Shown here: positions 1 through 6,588 of the stretch, in pieces
Position numbering within the stretch: position 1 is the stretch's first letter
How the letters are laid out: every line of letters starts with the position of its first letter
Source of the DNA: Alphaproteobacteria bacterium
GTDB lineage: Bacteria > Pseudomonadota > Alphaproteobacteria > GCA-2731375
Length of the DNA: 8,353 nt
NCBI GenBank assembly: GCA_030746295.1
Contig: JASLMY010000220.1
Span: 1-8,353, forward strand
Direction of reading: 5' to 3'
Program-made: the position numbers and the translations under genes
The notes under the pieces: generated by a model
What the model saw: the letters and a program-made list of their open reading frames with translations, nothing else
The model's database searches: none
Told to the model about the DNA's origin: nothing

Positions 1-318
1 CTTGAGGGCGAAGAACTCGTGCAAGGCCTGGCGCATCTCGGCGCCTTTCAAGTCCGTCTTCAGGGTGACGTCGAACCCCCGTGCCCGGAACGCCTCGGCG
101 ATCGCCTCGGCGTCGGCGACCGCGTTCTGCAGTCGGGGCCAGCCGCCCGCGTAGTCGTCGATCCCGATCACCAGGGCGTAGGAGCGGGCGTAGAGATCGG
201 CGACGTCGACACTCGGTGCCGCCTCGGCCCGCAGGATCGGGCCGAGGAGCAGCAACGCCGAGAGCATCGCGGCCAGCCGGGCCGCCCCGAGCCTCCCGAC
301 AGCCCTACCCTCGCACAT
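1..318 (-). CDS. Caspase-like (peptidase C14) protein, exported; N-terminal part only
   Basis: The frame stays open to the window edge, so only the N-terminus is present. After a hydrophobic signal-peptide stretch (LSALLLLGPILRAEAA) comes the typical first strand and helix of a caspase/metacaspase p20 domain: YALVIGIDDY, then LQNAVADAEAIAEAF, then RGFDVTLKTD. In this family these elements precede the catalytic His (in a GHG-like motif) and Cys, both of which would lie beyond position 1, so activity cannot be judged. The ATG at 318 is preferred because GAGG sits 7 nt upstream. An in-frame ATG at 348 gives 10 more residues but has no Shine-Dalgarno. It is the last visible gene of the - strand operon, 98 nt after the PPC-repeat gene (68 nt from the 348 start). 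The family is clear; substrate and role are unknown. Confidence 0.8.
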   Translation of the reverse strand, partial: MCEGRAVGRLGAARLAAMLSALLLLGPILRAEAAPSVDVADLYARSYALVIGIDDYAGGWPRLQNAVADAEAIAEAFRARGFDVTLKTDLKGAEMRQALHEFFALK

Positions 319-362
319 CTCTTCGCCTCGACCTGTTCCGCGCGTCATACCGGCGCAAGTCT

Positions 363-368
363 AGCATA
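363..368 (-). promoter_or_regulatory. Possible -10 element ahead of the caspase-like gene
   Basis: On the - strand this reads TATGCT, followed by AG, a good sigma-70 type -10 in very GC-rich DNA. No convincing -35 hexamer lies 16-18 nt upstream. Transcription from it would start near 356. That leaves almost no leader for the ATG at 348 but about 38 nt, including a Shine-Dalgarno site, for the ATG at 318. It suggests that the caspase gene may have its own promoter in addition to operon read-through. Confidence 0.25.
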
Positions 369-395
369 GCCGGTCGCGGCCATTGAGCGCCGGCG

Positions 396-414
396 GCGGC
401 CGCCGATCGGCCGC
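396..414 (-). terminator. GC-rich hairpin after the PPC-repeat gene; possible attenuator or weak terminator
   Basis: Seven-base arms, GCGGCCG at 396-402 and CGGCCGC at 408-414, are perfectly complementary around a 5-nt loop. The hairpin lies 2 nt past the TGA stop of the PPC-repeat gene. No T-run follows, so it is not a canonical intrinsic terminator. It could protect the 3' end or reduce read-through into the caspase-like gene. Confidence 0.3.
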
Positions 415-416
415 GT

Positions 417-2168
417 TCAGAGCGCGCCGACGGTCAGGGAATAGGGGGTGACGGCACGGGCGTCGTTGCTGCCGTCGCGGACTTCGATCAGGTATTCGCC
501 GGCTTGCGGCAGTTCCACTTCGGCCTCGGTTTCGCCGCCCTTGGCCTTGGGCCCGATCCAATCGCGAATGACCCGCCGCTCGTCGTCCCAGACGCGAAAC
601 GAGATGTTGAGGGCCTCGGGCGTCTGGTCGACGACGACGCCGAGCGCGCCCTGGTCGGGCGCCTCGAAACGGTACCAGTCGACGTCGCCCTTGGGCAGGA
701 TGGCGGCGCGGAAGGGGGCGTCGGCGACCAGCGGGGTCGCCTGGGAGACGGTCGGGTTGGGCTCGCCGCCATCGCGAGTCGGGGTGAACTTCAGAACCAA
801 GCGGTAGGGCTCGACCGCCCGGGCGTTGTTGCTGCCGTCGCGAACTTCCAGAAAGAAGGCACCGGCGCGGGGTAGATCCACAACGCCTTCGGTGTTGCCG
901 CCCTTCCGCTTTGGTCCGATCCAGTCGCTGATCACGCGCTTCTCCATGTCCCAAACGCGGAACGAGACGTCCAGCGCCTCGGGCACGTCCTCGACCGTGA
1001 CGGCCAGCGCGCCCTGATCCGCGACCTCGACGCGATACCAGTCGACGTCGCCCTTCGGCAGGATGGCTGCGGCGACCGAGCCGTCGGCGGCGATCGTGGC
1101 GGCGCTGGCGAAGCTGTTGTTCGGTTCGGCCTGATCGCCCGTTGGCTGAAAGGCGAGGGCGAGACGATAGGGGCGAACGTCGCGGGCGTCATTGCTGCCG
1201 TCGCGGACCTCCAGCCGGTAGACGCCCGGCGCCGGCAGGTCGACGACGGCCGAGGTATCGCCCCCCTTCGCCTTCGGGCCGATCCAATCGCGAAGCACTC
1301 GCTTCTCGTCGTTCCAGACCCGGAATGAGACGTCGAGTGATTCCGGCGTATCGCCGATGCGCACGGTCAAGGCGCCCTGCTGGTCGACCCGAAAGCGATA
1401 CCAGTCGGCATCGCCCTTCGGCAAGATCGCAGCATGCAAGCTCTGGCGCGGCCCGATCAGGGCGGCCGTGCCGAAGCTGTCGTTGGGCTCCAACTCGTCC
1501 GCGGTTGGCGTGAAGGCGAGACCAAGGCGATAGGGCTTGGCCGCACTGGCGTCGTTGCTGCCGTCTCGGACCTCGATCGTATAGTGGCCGGGCCTGGGAA
1601 GATCGGCACTGCCGGTGGTCTCACCGCCCTTGACCTTCGGCCCGAGCCAGTCGCGGATCACCCGCTTCTCGCCGCTCCAAACCCGGAAGGCGATGTCGAG
1701 CTCAGCCGCCACCTCGCTGATCCGGACCCCCAGCTCACCTTGCCGGTGGACCGTGACGTGGTACCAATCGGCGTCGCCCTTGGGCTCGATGGCACCGACG
1801 ACGGCGGCGACGGCGGCGACGCGGTTGGCCCGACCGTAGCTGTCGTTCGGTTCGCGCTCGGCGGACAACGTTGCCGGCTCGGCGATATCGTCCAGGTCGC
1901 CGACGGCGACGCCGGTGGCGGCGCCGAGCGCCCGGGTGAGACCCGCCTCGTCCTCCGAACCTTGATAGCGGCCGCCCCCGGCCGAGGCGATCTCGCGCAG
2001 TTGCTTTTCCGTATCGGCGTCGACCCCGAAGCCGATGATGTGAAGCTCGACCGACCGTTGCGCCAACGCTTGCGGCGGCACGGCGACGCCGAGCAGCGCC
2101 AGTGCGATGAAAGCCAACCCGAGCCGGCGGCTCCAGGTACGCAACTTCGCTGTCGTTGATCCGTCCAT
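417..2168 (-). CDS. Exported protein: C-terminal half of a VWA domain plus four PPC-like repeats
   Basis: This 583-residue protein starts with a signal peptide (basic n-region to R15, hydrophobic core LGLAFIALALLGVAV, cleavage near ALA-Q37). Residues 38-85 (VELHIIGFGVD, then KQLREIASAGGGRY, then LTRAL) match the last strand and helix of a bacterial VWA domain, without the strands or metal site that should precede them. Residues 106-583 are four tandem units starting at E106, E227, E348 and E469. Each has EPN(D/N/P), KGD(A/V)DWY, FRVW, DWxGPKxKGG, LPxxGxxxxEVRDGSN and PYxL. These resemble the bacterial pre-peptidase C-terminal (PPC) beta-sandwich, usually an extracellular binding module. The start is supported by AGGA 7 nt upstream, overlapping the previous stop codon. 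The reading frame is the same as that of the upstream gene. Expected location is periplasm or cell surface. No catalytic residues are evident. The PPC assignment is by motif resemblance. Confidence 0.85.
   Translation of the reverse strand: MDGSTTAKLRTWSRRLGLAFIALALLGVAVPPQALAQRSVELHIIGFGVDADTEKQLREIASAGGGRYQGSEDEAGLTRALGAATGVAVGDLDDIAEPATLSAEREPNDSYGRANRVAAVAAVVGAIEPKGDADWYHVTVHRQGELGVRISEVAAELDIAFRVWSGEKRVIRDWLGPKVKGGETTGSADLPRPGHYTIEVRDGSNDASAAKPYRLGLAFTPTADELEPNDSFGTAALIGPRQSLHAAILPKGDADWYRFRVDQQGALTVRIGDTPESLDVSFRVWNDEKRVLRDWIGPKAKGGDTSAVVDLPAPGVYRLEVRDGSNDARDVRPYRLALAFQPTGDQAEPNNSFASAATIAADGSVAAAILPKGDVDWYRVEVADQGALAVTVEDVPEALDVSFRVWDMEKRVISDWIGPKRKGGNTEGVVDLPRAGAFFLEVRDGSNNARAVEPYRLVLKFTPTRDGGEPNPTVSQATPLVADAPFRAAILPKGDVDWYRFEAPDQGALGVVVDQTPEALNISFRVWDDERRVIRDWIGPKAKGGETEAEVELPQAGEYLIEVRDGSNDARAVTPYSLTVGAL
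420..1853 (-). repeat. Four tandem coding repeats of exactly 121 codons (363 bp)
   Basis: Units run 1853-1491, 1490-1128, 1127-765 and 764-420; the last is slightly shorter, at 115 residues. The spacing between EPN motifs is 121 residues each time with no indel between anchors. The most conserved block in every unit is FRVW, then KRV or RRV, then DWIGPK (DWLGPK in unit 1), then KGG. The N-terminal quarter of each unit is the most divergent. Conserved length with diverged sequence points to old duplication under structural constraint. Confidence 0.9.
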
Positions 2169-2175
2169 TGGCCTG

Positions 2176-2179
2176 TCCT
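2176..2179 (-). promoter_or_regulatory. Shine-Dalgarno AGGA overlapping the upstream stop codon
   Basis: The upstream VWA gene ends in TAG at 2180-2178. The same bases begin TAGGA, giving an AGGA site 7 nt before the ATG at 2168. This is an ideal spacing and favours coupled re-initiation. It is the main evidence that the break between the two VWA halves is a working gene boundary rather than a random nonsense mutation. Confidence 0.65.
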
Positions 2180-3650
2180 AGCGTGTCGGCAGGTTGCCCG
2201 CGACCGCGATCGGATCGCCGCCGCAGGTCTCCTTGCCGTCGGTCAAGACGATCAGCTTCTGGCGCTCGGACGCCGCGTTCTTCGCCAGATAGTGGTCGGC
2301 GAAGGCGACGGCCTTCGCGAGCGGCGTGCTGCCCGAGGGCCGGACCGGCGCCAGCGCCGCCGTCAGCGCCCGCCTGTCGGTGGTGAAGCTCTGCTCGACG
2401 ACGACGTTCCGGCAGTCGTAGAAAACGATCAGCGCGACCTCGGTCTCGCCCCCCAGCCGCTCGACGATGCGCGCCGCGCTCTGCTTCGCCTTCTCCATGC
2501 GGCCGCCGTTCTTCATGCTGCCCGAAGCGTCGAGGACCAGCAGCACCGATTCCGTGACGCCGCCGGCACTAGCCGGCTTGGGAGCCGCCGACGTACCGGC
2601 TTCGAGCTCGACCCTTGCCCAGTCGACGGCGGCCTTCAGTGCCGACAGCTCCTCCAGCGCCTGGAGCAGCCGGTCGCAATGGCGATTGGTCTCGGTCGCG
2701 AGCTCGATCTGGGCGTCCTCGGCCTTGCGCTGGAAATAGGTCTTCAGGGTCGGCGCGAGGGAATCGCGATAGTAGCGGGCGGCGAACGAGCGTCGGAACC
2801 GGGCGATCGCCAGGGCGTCGCGCTGGAACGGCCCCGGTCGGCGGTAGTAGCTCGTCGCCTTTTCCAGCGGTCCGCCGTCGACCGTGTCCTGCCAGAACTC
2901 CTCCAGGCGGGCCTGCACCGCGTCGGGCCCACCCTCTTCGACCAAACCTGACCAGGATTGCGGGCCGGTGACGATCTGGGCGTGCTTGGCCTCCATGTAA
3001 TTCGTGTAGGCGTTCCACCAGTAGTCGTGATAGTCGCGCTGTTGTGTCTTGATGAACTTGCCCAGGCTCCAGTCGATGAAGGCGACGCCGCTCATCGCCA
3101 AGCCGAGGCTCTTGGAGCCGATCTTGGCCACGAGCCAGCCCTGCTGAGCCTTGACGGTCTCGGCGACGGCCTTGATCTTGGCCGCGTCGTCGCCGCCGAT
3201 CGCCTTGACGATCTCAGCACCGATGGTGAGGGCCGTCACCGAATTGCCGATCCGACCCAGCGCCTGATCGATGTTTCGGGTCAATGGCTCGGCTCGGCTG
3301 CCGGTGGCGATCGTATGGTCGATCTGCTTGATCAGCCGCCCCGACCAGCGGTCGCGCAAGAACACCTTCCAGCGCGGCTCCTCGATCAGATAGGTGATCT
3401 CTCGGGCATAGCTGCCGCCCGACAGCGCTTCCAAGAAGGCGACCTGGTCCTTGACCACGCCGAAGGCGTCCTTCAGGTGGCCGCGGAAGAGCGTTTCCGC
3501 CTGATCGGCGCCGGCGAGGCTCCCGAGCTCGGCGCCGTAGCGTTCCTGCAGCGACCAGGCATCGCAGCTCGCGGCCTCGACACCTCCGGCCGTCGTCAGC
3601 GCCGCCAGGAGGCCGAGCCCGACGGCGCGAGCGGTGTTCTTGGCACCCAT
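2178..3650 (-). CDS. Exported protein with helical N-terminal region and truncated C-terminal VWA domain
   Basis: The protein has 490 residues and starts at the ATG at 3650, 11 nt after the cyclase stop; the frame is open further upstream but only inside the cyclase gene. It has a signal peptide (core VGLGLLAALTTAGGV, cleavage near A26-A27). C29 follows AAS, so a non-canonical lipobox cannot be excluded. Residues 30-350 form a mostly helical region rich in W, Y and charged residues that I do not recognise. A VWA domain begins at about 367 with a complete MIDAS set: D374-A-S376-G-S378, T442 in GSTPL and D471 in LTDGKE. C413 and C476 are placed as in a known VWA subfamily and may form a disulfide. 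The domain stops at GGDPIAVAGNLPTR, before the final strand and helix; those are encoded by the next gene. Function is probably metal-dependent ligand or protein binding in the envelope. Confidence 0.85.
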   Translation of the reverse strand: MGAKNTARAVGLGLLAALTTAGGVEAASCDAWSLQERYGAELGSLAGADQAETLFRGHLKDAFGVVKDQVAFLEALSGGSYAREITYLIEEPRWKVFLRDRWSGRLIKQIDHTIATGSRAEPLTRNIDQALGRIGNSVTALTIGAEIVKAIGGDDAAKIKAVAETVKAQQGWLVAKIGSKSLGLAMSGVAFIDWSLGKFIKTQQRDYHDYWWNAYTNYMEAKHAQIVTGPQSWSGLVEEGGPDAVQARLEEFWQDTVDGGPLEKATSYYRRPGPFQRDALAIARFRRSFAARYYRDSLAPTLKTYFQRKAEDAQIELATETNRHCDRLLQALEELSALKAAVDWARVELEAGTSAAPKPASAGGVTESVLLVLDASGSMKNGGRMEKAKQSAARIVERLGGETEVALIVFYDCRNVVVEQSFTTDRRALTAALAPVRPSGSTPLAKAVAFADHYLAKNAASERQKLIVLTDGKETCGGDPIAVAGNLPTR

Positions 3651-3661
3651 CGGGGCGCTCT

Positions 3662-5947
3662 CTACTTGCTCAGCATCACCCACTCGCCCTGCCAGTCGTC
3701 GGGCGGCGGATTGTCGGCGAAATGGGCGCAGCGCTCTATGAAGACCTCGGATGCCTTGTCGGTATCGTTCAGGCTCAGGGCCTCGGCGAACTCGGATGTT
3801 GCCTTCTGCCATTCGCGCTCGCGGTAGTAGGCCAGGCCGTCGCGAAAGCGGTTCAGGACCTCGACCAGGTTGGGAAAGCTCTCGCCGGTATGGTGGTCCA
3901 TGACCTCATGCACGGCGACCGGCTTGCTTCGGCCGGCGACGACGACGAAGTCCACGGGCCGGGTCCGGTAGGTGCTGCGCAGCTTTTGAAGCGTGTTCTC
4001 GCTGATCAGGATTTTGGCGCCATAGGGCTTGCATAGGCCTTCGAGGCGCGAGGCCAGGTTCACGCCGTCGCCGATCACGGTGTAGTCCATCCGCTTGGGC
4101 GAGCCGATATTGCCCGAGACGACCTCGTCGGTGTTGATGCCGACGCCCATCTCGATCGGGTTCTTACCCCCACGCATGCGCCTGACGTTATAGGCCCCGA
4201 GCTTGGTGATCATCGAGATCGCGGTGCGCACCGCCCGGTCCTCGTCGTCCTCGTGGCCGAACGGCGTCCCGAACACCGCCATGATCGCATCGCCGATGAA
4301 CTTGTCGAGCATGCCGCCTTCGTCGTTGATGCAGTCGACCATGATCGAGAAGTACTCGTTCAACAGGCTGACGGTGCCCTGCGCACCCAGCTCCTCGGTG
4401 TGGGAGGTAAAGTCGCGCACGTCGGTGAACAGGACCGTGGCCTCGCTGCTCTGGCCGCCCAGCAGCTCTTGGCCGTGCTCCATCAGCCGGTCGGCCAGGG
4501 ACGGGTCCATGTAGCGGGACATGGTCGACTTCAGCCGCTTCTCCGAGCTGATGTCCTCGATCATCATCATCGAGCCGTAGCTGTCCTCGGCGTGGCGCAG
4601 CGGCAGGATGTTGAGATTGATCGAGCAGCCTTCGCCGCGCACGTCGATGTTGGCGTCCATCGCCCCGTCGGCGCTGCGTGTCTCCAAGGCCTTCTGCAGG
4701 CGCTCGTTGATCCAGCTGTTGGTGCCCCGAAACAAGGTCGCGGCGGGCAGCCCGACGATGTCGGAGGCGCGGGCCCGCATGATGCGCTGCACCGCCGCGT
4801 TGCAGGTCACCACCGTGGCCTCCTCGTCGAATGTCAGGACGCCGTTCGACATGCTTTCCAGGATGGTGTCGTTGTAGTTCTTCATCCCCTGGATGTCTTC
4901 GAACAGCTTGGCGTTCTCGAGGCAAATCGAGATCTGGGCCGTGAAGGCCCGCAAATGCTCGCCGTCTTCCGGTGTGAAGGGCCCTCCGCGCTTGTTCAAG
5001 ACCTGCGTGACGCCGATCCGTTGGCCCTCGCGGTTGACGACCGGGGCGCAGAGGATCGAGCGGGTGAAATAGCTGGTCTTGGCATCGAAGCTCGGGTCGA
5101 AGCGCAGATCGGCGTAGGCGTAAGGGATGTTGATGGTCTCGCCGGTGGTGAAGACGCTGCCGGCAATGCCGGCGTTGTTGGGCAGTCGGAACTTTGCCGC
5201 GTCGAGGTCGAGACCGGTCTCCACATAAAGCTCGTCGGTCTTCTCGTCGTTCAGGAACAGGGTCGCGCGGTCCGCGTCCATCATCTCGGCGATGGCGACC
5301 ATGATCTTCTGCAGCAAGGGGCCGAGCTGGATCTCGGTCGAGAGCTCGGTGACGACCTTGAGGACGTTCGCCTCCGTCTGCCGGGCCTCTTCCATGTGTC
5401 TGAGATTAACGTTGCCGTCGAGCACGATCGAGGCCTGCGTCGTCATCGCGTCCAAGAGCTCGAGGTCGGCCGTGGTGAAGTTGCCCTCGCGCTTGTTCAG
5501 GCACTGAATGACGCCCAGCATCTCGCCGCGGACGGTGCGAATCGGGGCGCAGACCAGGTTGCGGGTCCGGTATCCGCTGATCCGGTCGATGGTCTGCGAA
5601 AAGCCGGTATGGGCGTAGGCGTCGTGGACCAGGATACCCTCGCCGGAGGTAAAGACCTTTCCCGCGATGCCGCTGGAGTTGGGGATCGTCAGTTGGCGCA
5701 ACTCGCCGCCGCGGGCGACGCGGGCATAGAGCTCGCCGCTCGCGGCGTCGTTCAAGAACAAAGTGCCGCGGTCGGCCTCGGTCGCCTCCACCGTCATCTC
5801 GACAAGGACCTCGAGTTGCTCCTCCAAGGTCGATGCCTGCGCGACCCGATTGGTAACGGCGAGCAGAAGACTGGGGCTTTTGCGCCGTTTCCGGGGCTGG
5901 GACTTCTGTGCCGGGGGAGTGTCCGCGTTCTCTTCGGCCTGGCTCAT
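3662..5947 (-). CDS. GAF-GAF-PAS class III adenylate cyclase with TPR-like tail
   Basis: This 761-residue soluble protein is predicted to make cAMP from ATP. Order: basic N-terminus (15-23), GAF1 (~40-178), GAF2 (~205-345), PAS (~358-465), short linker, cyclase domain (~500-685), then a TPR-like tail (~693-761) with YYREREW and a conserved PPPDDWQGEW end. Catalytic residues are all visible: metal Asp D509 (FTDVRDF) and D553 (KFIGD), K549 and T623 at the purine-specificity positions (Lys/Thr, typical of class IIIb adenylate cyclases), and N630 and R634 (VNLASR) for the transition state. No transmembrane segment is seen. Both GAFs carry an NK...F...D motif close to the NKFDE signature of cyclic-nucleotide-binding GAFs. 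The ATG overlaps the stop of the coiled-coil gene (ATGA), so the two are translationally coupled. Domain calls are firm; the GAF ligand is unknown. Confidence 0.95.
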   Translation of the reverse strand: MSQAEENADTPPAQKSQPRKRRKSPSLLLAVTNRVAQASTLEEQLEVLVEMTVEATEADRGTLFLNDAASGELYARVARGGELRQLTIPNSSGIAGKVFTSGEGILVHDAYAHTGFSQTIDRISGYRTRNLVCAPIRTVRGEMLGVIQCLNKREGNFTTADLELLDAMTTQASIVLDGNVNLRHMEEARQTEANVLKVVTELSTEIQLGPLLQKIMVAIAEMMDADRATLFLNDEKTDELYVETGLDLDAAKFRLPNNAGIAGSVFTTGETINIPYAYADLRFDPSFDAKTSYFTRSILCAPVVNREGQRIGVTQVLNKRGGPFTPEDGEHLRAFTAQISICLENAKLFEDIQGMKNYNDTILESMSNGVLTFDEEATVVTCNAAVQRIMRARASDIVGLPAATLFRGTNSWINERLQKALETRSADGAMDANIDVRGEGCSINLNILPLRHAEDSYGSMMMIEDISSEKRLKSTMSRYMDPSLADRLMEHGQELLGGQSSEATVLFTDVRDFTSHTEELGAQGTVSLLNEYFSIMVDCINDEGGMLDKFIGDAIMAVFGTPFGHEDDEDRAVRTAISMITKLGAYNVRRMRGGKNPIEMGVGINTDEVVSGNIGSPKRMDYTVIGDGVNLASRLEGLCKPYGAKILISENTLQKLRSTYRTRPVDFVVVAGRSKPVAVHEVMDHHTGESFPNLVEVLNRFRDGLAYYREREWQKATSEFAEALSLNDTDKASEVFIERCAHFADNPPPDDWQGEWVMLSK

Positions 5948-6516
5948 GTCGTCTCTTCCAGCTTCCGGCGCAGCTCGACGATCGTCTCTTGGAGCTGCCG
6001 CCGCTCGTCATCCGACGCTCGCGCTTGCCGCTGCGAGGCTTCTTCGGCATCGGCCTGCGCCTCAGCCAGTTGGCGGCGCAGCGAATACACCGTGTCTTGA
6101 AGTTGCTCCCGATCGGCCGCGCTGGCCGCCGCCGCCGCTTGCAGCCCCTCTTCGCGTGCCGCCGCGGCGTCGACCAGCTCTCGGCGCAGGGCGGCGATGG
6201 TCTCTTGCAGCGTCTCCCGCTCGCGCGCGCCCTCGGTGCGGGCTTCATGGAGCGCCAGCTGCGTGCTCTGGTCGCGACGGTGCAACTCTTCCCTGAGGGC
6301 GGTCACGGTTTGCTGCAGCTGGCTAACCCGGTCGACGCTGTCCGCCACGGCCAACTCGATGGCGCGTTCCTTCTCGCGATCGAGGTTCTCCATGGCGCGC
6401 CTGAGCGCCTTGATCGTCTCCATGAGCTGGTGATTGAGCGCCTCGGCCCGTCGCAGCGCGTCCTGCTCGCTCCGTTCGGGCGTCGTCGTCGGGCCGCTTT
6501 GTCGCAGATCACCCAA
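5944..6516 (-). CDS. Coiled-coil protein of five 36-residue helical repeats
   Basis: First gene of the operon, about 190 residues from a TTG at 6516. That start is chosen because GGGAGGAA lies upstream, although its 12-nt spacing is long. A GTG at 6603 would add 29 residues but has no Shine-Dalgarno and would overlap the putative CRP site. The protein is almost entirely charged helix (Arg, Glu, Gln, Ala) with no membrane segment or signal peptide. A motif of the form LQ(E/D/Q)T(I/V)xxLRRxL recurs at residues 31, 67, 103, 139 and 175. The gene ends in an ATGA overlap with the cyclase gene, so near-equal synthesis and physical partnership are likely, for example as a scaffold or oligomerisation partner of the cyclase. 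I do not recognise a named family. Confidence 0.75.
   Translation of the reverse strand: MGDLRQSGPTTTPERSEQDALRRAEALNHQLMETIKALRRAMENLDREKERAIELAVADSVDRVSQLQQTVTALREELHRRDQSTQLALHEARTEGARERETLQETIAALRRELVDAAAAREEGLQAAAAASAADREQLQDTVYSLRRQLAEAQADAEEASQRQARASDDERRQLQETIVELRRKLEETT
5947..6426 (-). repeat. Five in-frame repeats of exactly 36 codons (108 bp)
   Basis: Units begin at 6426, 6318, 6210, 6102 and 5994; the last is cut after 16 residues by the stop codon. The anchor LQxTxxxLRRxL recurs every 36 residues without slippage, and the second half of each unit is variable but Ala/Glu/Arg rich. Thirty-six residues equal ten turns of an ideal alpha helix, so equivalent side chains would face the same way along the rod. 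Confidence 0.85.
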
Positions 6517-6526
6517 CAGCGTGTCG

Positions 6527-6534
6527 TTCCTCCC
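6527..6534 (-). promoter_or_regulatory. Strong Shine-Dalgarno (GGGAGGAA) that sets the coiled-coil gene start
   Basis: This is the strongest ribosome-binding sequence in the intergenic region. The only accepted start codon close downstream in the coiled-coil frame is TTG at 6516, 12 nt away (last G of GGAGG to TTG). A CTG at 6519 would have better spacing but is a very rare start. It argues against the upstream GTG at 6603. Confidence 0.55.
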
Positions 6535-6541
6535 GCGGATA

Positions 6542-6547
6542 ATAGTA
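6542..6547 (-). promoter_or_regulatory. Possible -10 element of the cyclase operon
   Basis: The - strand reads TACTAT here, overlapping a second candidate TATTAT at 6539-6544, in an otherwise GC-rich region. No good -35 is seen at 16-18 nt, which suits an activator-dependent promoter. A start near 6535 would place the CRP-like palindrome at about -61.5, the standard class I activator position. The leader would be only about 20 nt. Confidence 0.3.
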
Positions 6548-6554
6548 AGGCTGG

Positions 6555-6584
6555 CGCCGGTTCGGCGAAAGGGCGTTTGCGCCC
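6555..6584. repeat. Two adjacent short perfect palindromes in the promoter region
   Basis: CGCCG-GTT-CGGCG lies at 6555-6567 and GGGCG-TTTG-CGCCC at 6571-6584, separated by 3 nt. With the CRP-like site at 6589-6604 they form a row of three inverted repeats between the candidate -10 and the divergent gene. They could be operators or, if transcribed, RNA hairpins. Confidence 0.4.
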
Positions 6585-6588
6585 CGAT

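Noticed and set aside
417..2168. PPC-repeat gene as a secreted protease
   Set aside because: PPC domains often accompany peptidases, but this protein has no catalytic domain; the peptidase-like partner is the separate caspase-type gene downstream.
2168..2180. Programmed read-through of the in-frame TAG to give one VWA-PPC protein
   Set aside because: Read-through would place a hydrophobic signal peptide inside the VWA fold. A proper Shine-Dalgarno and ATG follow the stop, so re-initiation is the simpler reading.
3651..3812. Longer N-terminus for the VWA gene
   Set aside because: This stretch is inside the cyclase tail in another frame. The ATG at 3650 is followed directly by a signal peptide and sits 11 nt after the cyclase stop.
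4253..6100. A 615-codon open frame on the + strand
   Set aside because: It lies wholly opposite the cyclase and coiled-coil genes, whose domains and catalytic motifs are unmistakable. Its translation has no recognisable domain; long antisense frames are common in GC-rich DNA.
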